Assembly: GCF_017086405.1 (NCBI RefSeq) | Contig: NZ_CP070973.1 | Coordinates: 2,356,001 to 2,420,000, forward strand | DNA length: 64,000 bases | Direction of reading: 5' to 3' | DNA from: Mycobacterium gordonae | Lineage (GTDB): Bacteria > Actinomycetota > Actinomycetes > Mycobacteriales > Mycobacteriaceae | Shown: piece after piece, positions 61,826-64,000 of the stretch | Layout of the letters: every line of letters begins with the position of its first letter | How positions within the stretch are numbered: position 1 is the first letter of the stretch | Made by a program: the position numbers and the translations under genes | Notes under the pieces: model-generated | Seen by the model: only the letters and a program-made list of their open reading frames with translations | Databases searched by the model: none | What the model was told of the DNA's origin: nothing

Positions 61826-64000
61826 GTGAGACCGAACCGGCCGGACCCTTCGCCGTCGGCATCAGGAGAAACGCAAGCAGGAAGCGCCGCTGCGGCAGTC
61901 GATCTGGCTGCCGCGCGGCGCGAACTGTTGTCTGACGGATTGCGCGGCATGAAGCCTGCCGAGATGCGTCAGGCTGTGCTAAAGCTGCACGAAAGCTGGC
62001 TGATCGCAAAGGCTTCCGAGATCGGCATCACCGACGACAGTGGCTTTGCGATAGTGGCGGTCGGCGGCCTGGGCCGGCGCGAGATGCTCCCGTATTCGGA
62101 CCTCGATCTGGTGCTGGTGCACGACGGCAAGCCGCCCGAAGTGCTCAGTCCGATCGCCGACAAATTGTGGTATCCGTTGTGGGACGCCAATATTCGGCTC
62201 GACCACAGTGTGCGCACGGTCAGCGAGGCGTTGAGCACCGCCAACGCCGATCTGACTGCCGCTCTGGGCATGCTCGAAGCGCGGCACATCGCCGGATCCC
62301 AAGCGCTGTCGACCGAACTGATCGACGGGATCAAACGCCAGTGGCGCAGCGGAATCCGTTCGCGCATGGACGAACTCGTGGAGATGACGCACGCGCGCTG
62401 GCTACGGCTGGGCCGCATCGCGCACCGGGCCGAGCCCGACCTCAAGTCCGGCCGCGGCGGGCTGCGCGATGTCCAGTTGCTCAACGCCCTGGCGCTGGCG
62501 CAACTCATCGACCGCCACGGCATGGCCCGGGCGGACACGGCGGTCGGGTCGCTGGACGACGCATACCTGACGCTGCTGGATGTGCGCACCGAACTGCACG
62601 TGGTGTCCCGGCGCGGTCGCGACCAACTGCTGGCGCAATTCGCCGACGAGATCAGCGAGGCGTTGGATGTCGGTGACCGGTTCGACCTGGCGCGCATGCT
62701 GTCCAGTGCCGGCCGCACCATCAGCTTCCACGCCGTCACGGGGCTGCGCACCGCCTCCAACGCGCTGCCCAAACGCGGGATCACCGCCCTGATGCGGCGG
62801 CCCAAGCGGCGGCCGCTGGATGAGGGCGTCGTCGAATACGCCGGCGAGATCGTCCTCGCCCGCGATGCCCGTCCCGAGAACGACCCCGGCCTGGTGCTGC
62901 GGGTAGCCGCCGCGGCCGCCGACACCGGCGTCCCGATCGGCGCCGCAACCCTGAGCCGGTTGGACAGCGCGCCCGCACTGCCGACGCCGTGGCCGCGGGA
63001 AGCCCTGGACGACCTGTTGGTGGTGCTGCTGGCCGGCCCCACCGCGGTGGCGACCATCGAGGCCCTGGACCGCACCGGGTTGTGGGGCCAGCTGCTGCCG
63101 GAATGGGACGCGATCCGCGACCTGCCGCCACGCGATGTCTCCCACAAGTGGACGGTGGACCGTCACGTCGTGGAGTGCGCCGTGCATGCCGCGCCGCTGA
63201 CCACTAATGTGGCCCGACCGGACCTGCTCGCTTTGGGTGCACTGCTGCACGACATCGGCAAGGGCCGCGGGATGGACCACTGTGTGTTGGGCGCGGACCT
63301 GGTGATCCCGATCGGTCAGCGGCTCGGACTGTCACCCGCCGACGTCGACACGATCTCGAAGATGGTCCGCCACCACCTGCTGTTGCCCATCACCGCTACC
63401 CGCAGCGACCTCAACGACCCCAAAACCATCGAGGCCGTGTCCGAGGCGCTGGGCGGTGACCCGCAATTGCTGGAGCTGATGCACGCGCTGTCGGAGGCCG
63501 ACTCCAAGGCCACCGGCCCCGGCGTGTGGAGCGACTGGAAGGCGTCGCTGGTCGAGGACCTGGTGCGGCGCTGCCGGCTGGCCATGGCGGGGGAGACTCT
63601 GCCGCAGGCCGAACCCACCGCGCCGCACTATCTTTCGCTGGCGGAGCGGCAGGGCGTGCACGTCGAGCTCAACCCGGGCGACGGGGAGCGGCTGTGCGCG
63701 GTGATGGTGGCGCCCGATCAGCGCGGGTTGGTGTCCAAGGCCGCGGCCGTGCTCGCGCTGAACTCGCTGCGGGTGCATTCGGCGTCGGTGAACATCCACG
63801 AGGGAGTGGTGATCACCGAATTCGTGGTGTCCCCGCTGTTCGGTTCGCCGCCCGCCGCGGAACTACTGCGTCAGCAGTTCGTCGGCGCCCTGCACGGCGA
63901 CATCGACGTCTGCGGCATGCTGGAAAAGCGGGACAGCGAGGCCACCAGTTCGGCCACCGCGCGGGCCGGCGAGGTCCAGGTGGGCGTGCCGGTCACCCGT
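61826..64000 (+). CDS. glnD: PII uridylyl/adenylyl-transferase GlnD (3' end outside window)
   Basis: Open from GTG 61826 to the window edge (725 codons). The nucleotidyltransferase motif [22 protein letters not shown] lies near residue 75, followed by the [16 protein letters not shown] region, the HD domain ([14 protein letters not shown]) and the first ACT domain ([33 protein letters not shown]). It modifies and demodifies GlnB in response to glutamine. The start is the first plausible one: about 10 residues longer than M. tuberculosis GlnD and without a clear ribosome site, so a later start is possible. Confidence 0.95.
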   Translation, partial: MRPNRPDPSPSASGETQAGSAAAAVDLAAARRELLSDGLRGMKPAEMRQAVLKLHESWLIAKASEIGITDDSGFAIVAVGGLGRREMLPYSDLDLVLVHDGKPPEVLSPIADKLWYPLWDANIRLDHSVRTVSEALSTANADLTAALGMLEARHIAGSQALSTELIDGIKRQWRSGIRSRMDELVEMTHARWLRLGRIAHRAEPDLKSGRGGLRDVQLLNALALAQLIDRHGMARADTAVGSLDDAYLTLLDVRTELHVVSRRGRDQLLAQFADEISEALDVGDRFDLARMLSSAGRTISFHAVTGLRTASNALPKRGITALMRRPKRRPLDEGVVEYAGEIVLARDARPENDPGLVLRVAAAAADTGVPIGAATLSRLDSAPALPTPWPREALDDLLVVLLAGPTAVATIEALDRTGLWGQLLPEWDAIRDLPPRDVSHKWTVDRHVVECAVHAAPLTTNVARPDLLALGALLHDIGKGRGMDHCVLGADLVIPIGQRLGLSPADVDTISKMVRHHLLLPITATRSDLNDPKTIEAVSEALGGDPQLLELMHALSEADSKATGPGVWSDWKASLVEDLVRRCRLAMAGETLPQAEPTAPHYLSLAERQGVHVELNPGDGERLCAVMVAPDQRGLVSKAAAVLALNSLRVHSASVNIHEGVVITEFVVSPLFGSPPAAELLRQQFVGALHGDIDVCGMLEKRDSEATSSATARAGEVQVGVPVTR

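Overview
The window comes from a slow-growing mycobacterium. It carries PE, PE_PGRS and PPE-MPTR genes, ESX-1 accessory (Esp) homologues, and the core block ftsY-amt-glnB-glnD in the M. tuberculosis order. Base composition is high-GC throughout. The species cannot be fixed from sequence alone; a kansasii/marinum-type non-tuberculous lineage is plausible (inference).

Layout. 1-2.3 kb: the 3' end of a PPE-MPTR gene and a PE_PGRS pseudogene. 2.6-8.6 kb: an aromatic-catabolism-like block with an extradiol dioxygenase, an unknown protein, a TetR regulator, a methyltransferase, an SBF-type transporter and an SDR. 9.4-25.2 kb: three PE_PGRS genes, two PPE genes, a second near-identical TetR and an O-methyltransferase, with remnants of a group II intron and an IS21 element at 15-16 kb. 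25.4-29.9 kb: a transposon graveyard in which the two ends of one IS3-type element, with matching terminal inverted repeats, flank IS110 fragments, a broken PE gene and a whole PE_PGRS gene. 29.9-33.1 kb: a lipocalin-like gene, an alpha/beta hydrolase and an MFS exporter. 33.8-39.6 kb: three PE_PGRS genes in tandem. 40.3-48.2 kb: an ESX-1 accessory island without any ESX machinery (espL, espB, a small ORF, espK, convergent espJ, then espA/E-like, espC, espD). 48.6-53 kb: a shortened ilvC paralogue, a second MFS exporter, a fumarylacetoacetase-family hydrolase and an internally deleted copy of the 3.6 kb dioxygenase. 53.3-58.3 kb: a PE-family lipase/esterase, a PPE-MPTR gene and a secreted cupin. 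58.5-64 kb: core genes ftsY, amt, glnB and glnD (glnD runs off the end).

The thread that ties the accessory genes together is regulatory. A promoter of unusual, repeated form (TTGACT, 16-17 bases, then TGANNNT) lies upstream of at least seven units. In most cases the -10 region is embedded in a 14-base palindrome related to TGAAGATATCTTCA, and in four a second copy lies just upstream of the -35. The promoters face the dioxygenase, its deleted copy, two PE_PGRS genes, the PE lipase, one MFS exporter and the esp island. More copies of the palindrome precede both PPE-MPTR genes, a PE_PGRS, the second TetR and the O-methyltransferase. Two TetR paralogues with almost identical recognition helices are the obvious candidates to bind it. 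I infer a dedicated regulon that couples small aromatic or lipophilic molecule turnover and export with PE/PPE and Esp proteins. The sequence shows the shared sites directly; the regulator-site pairing and the physiology are inference.
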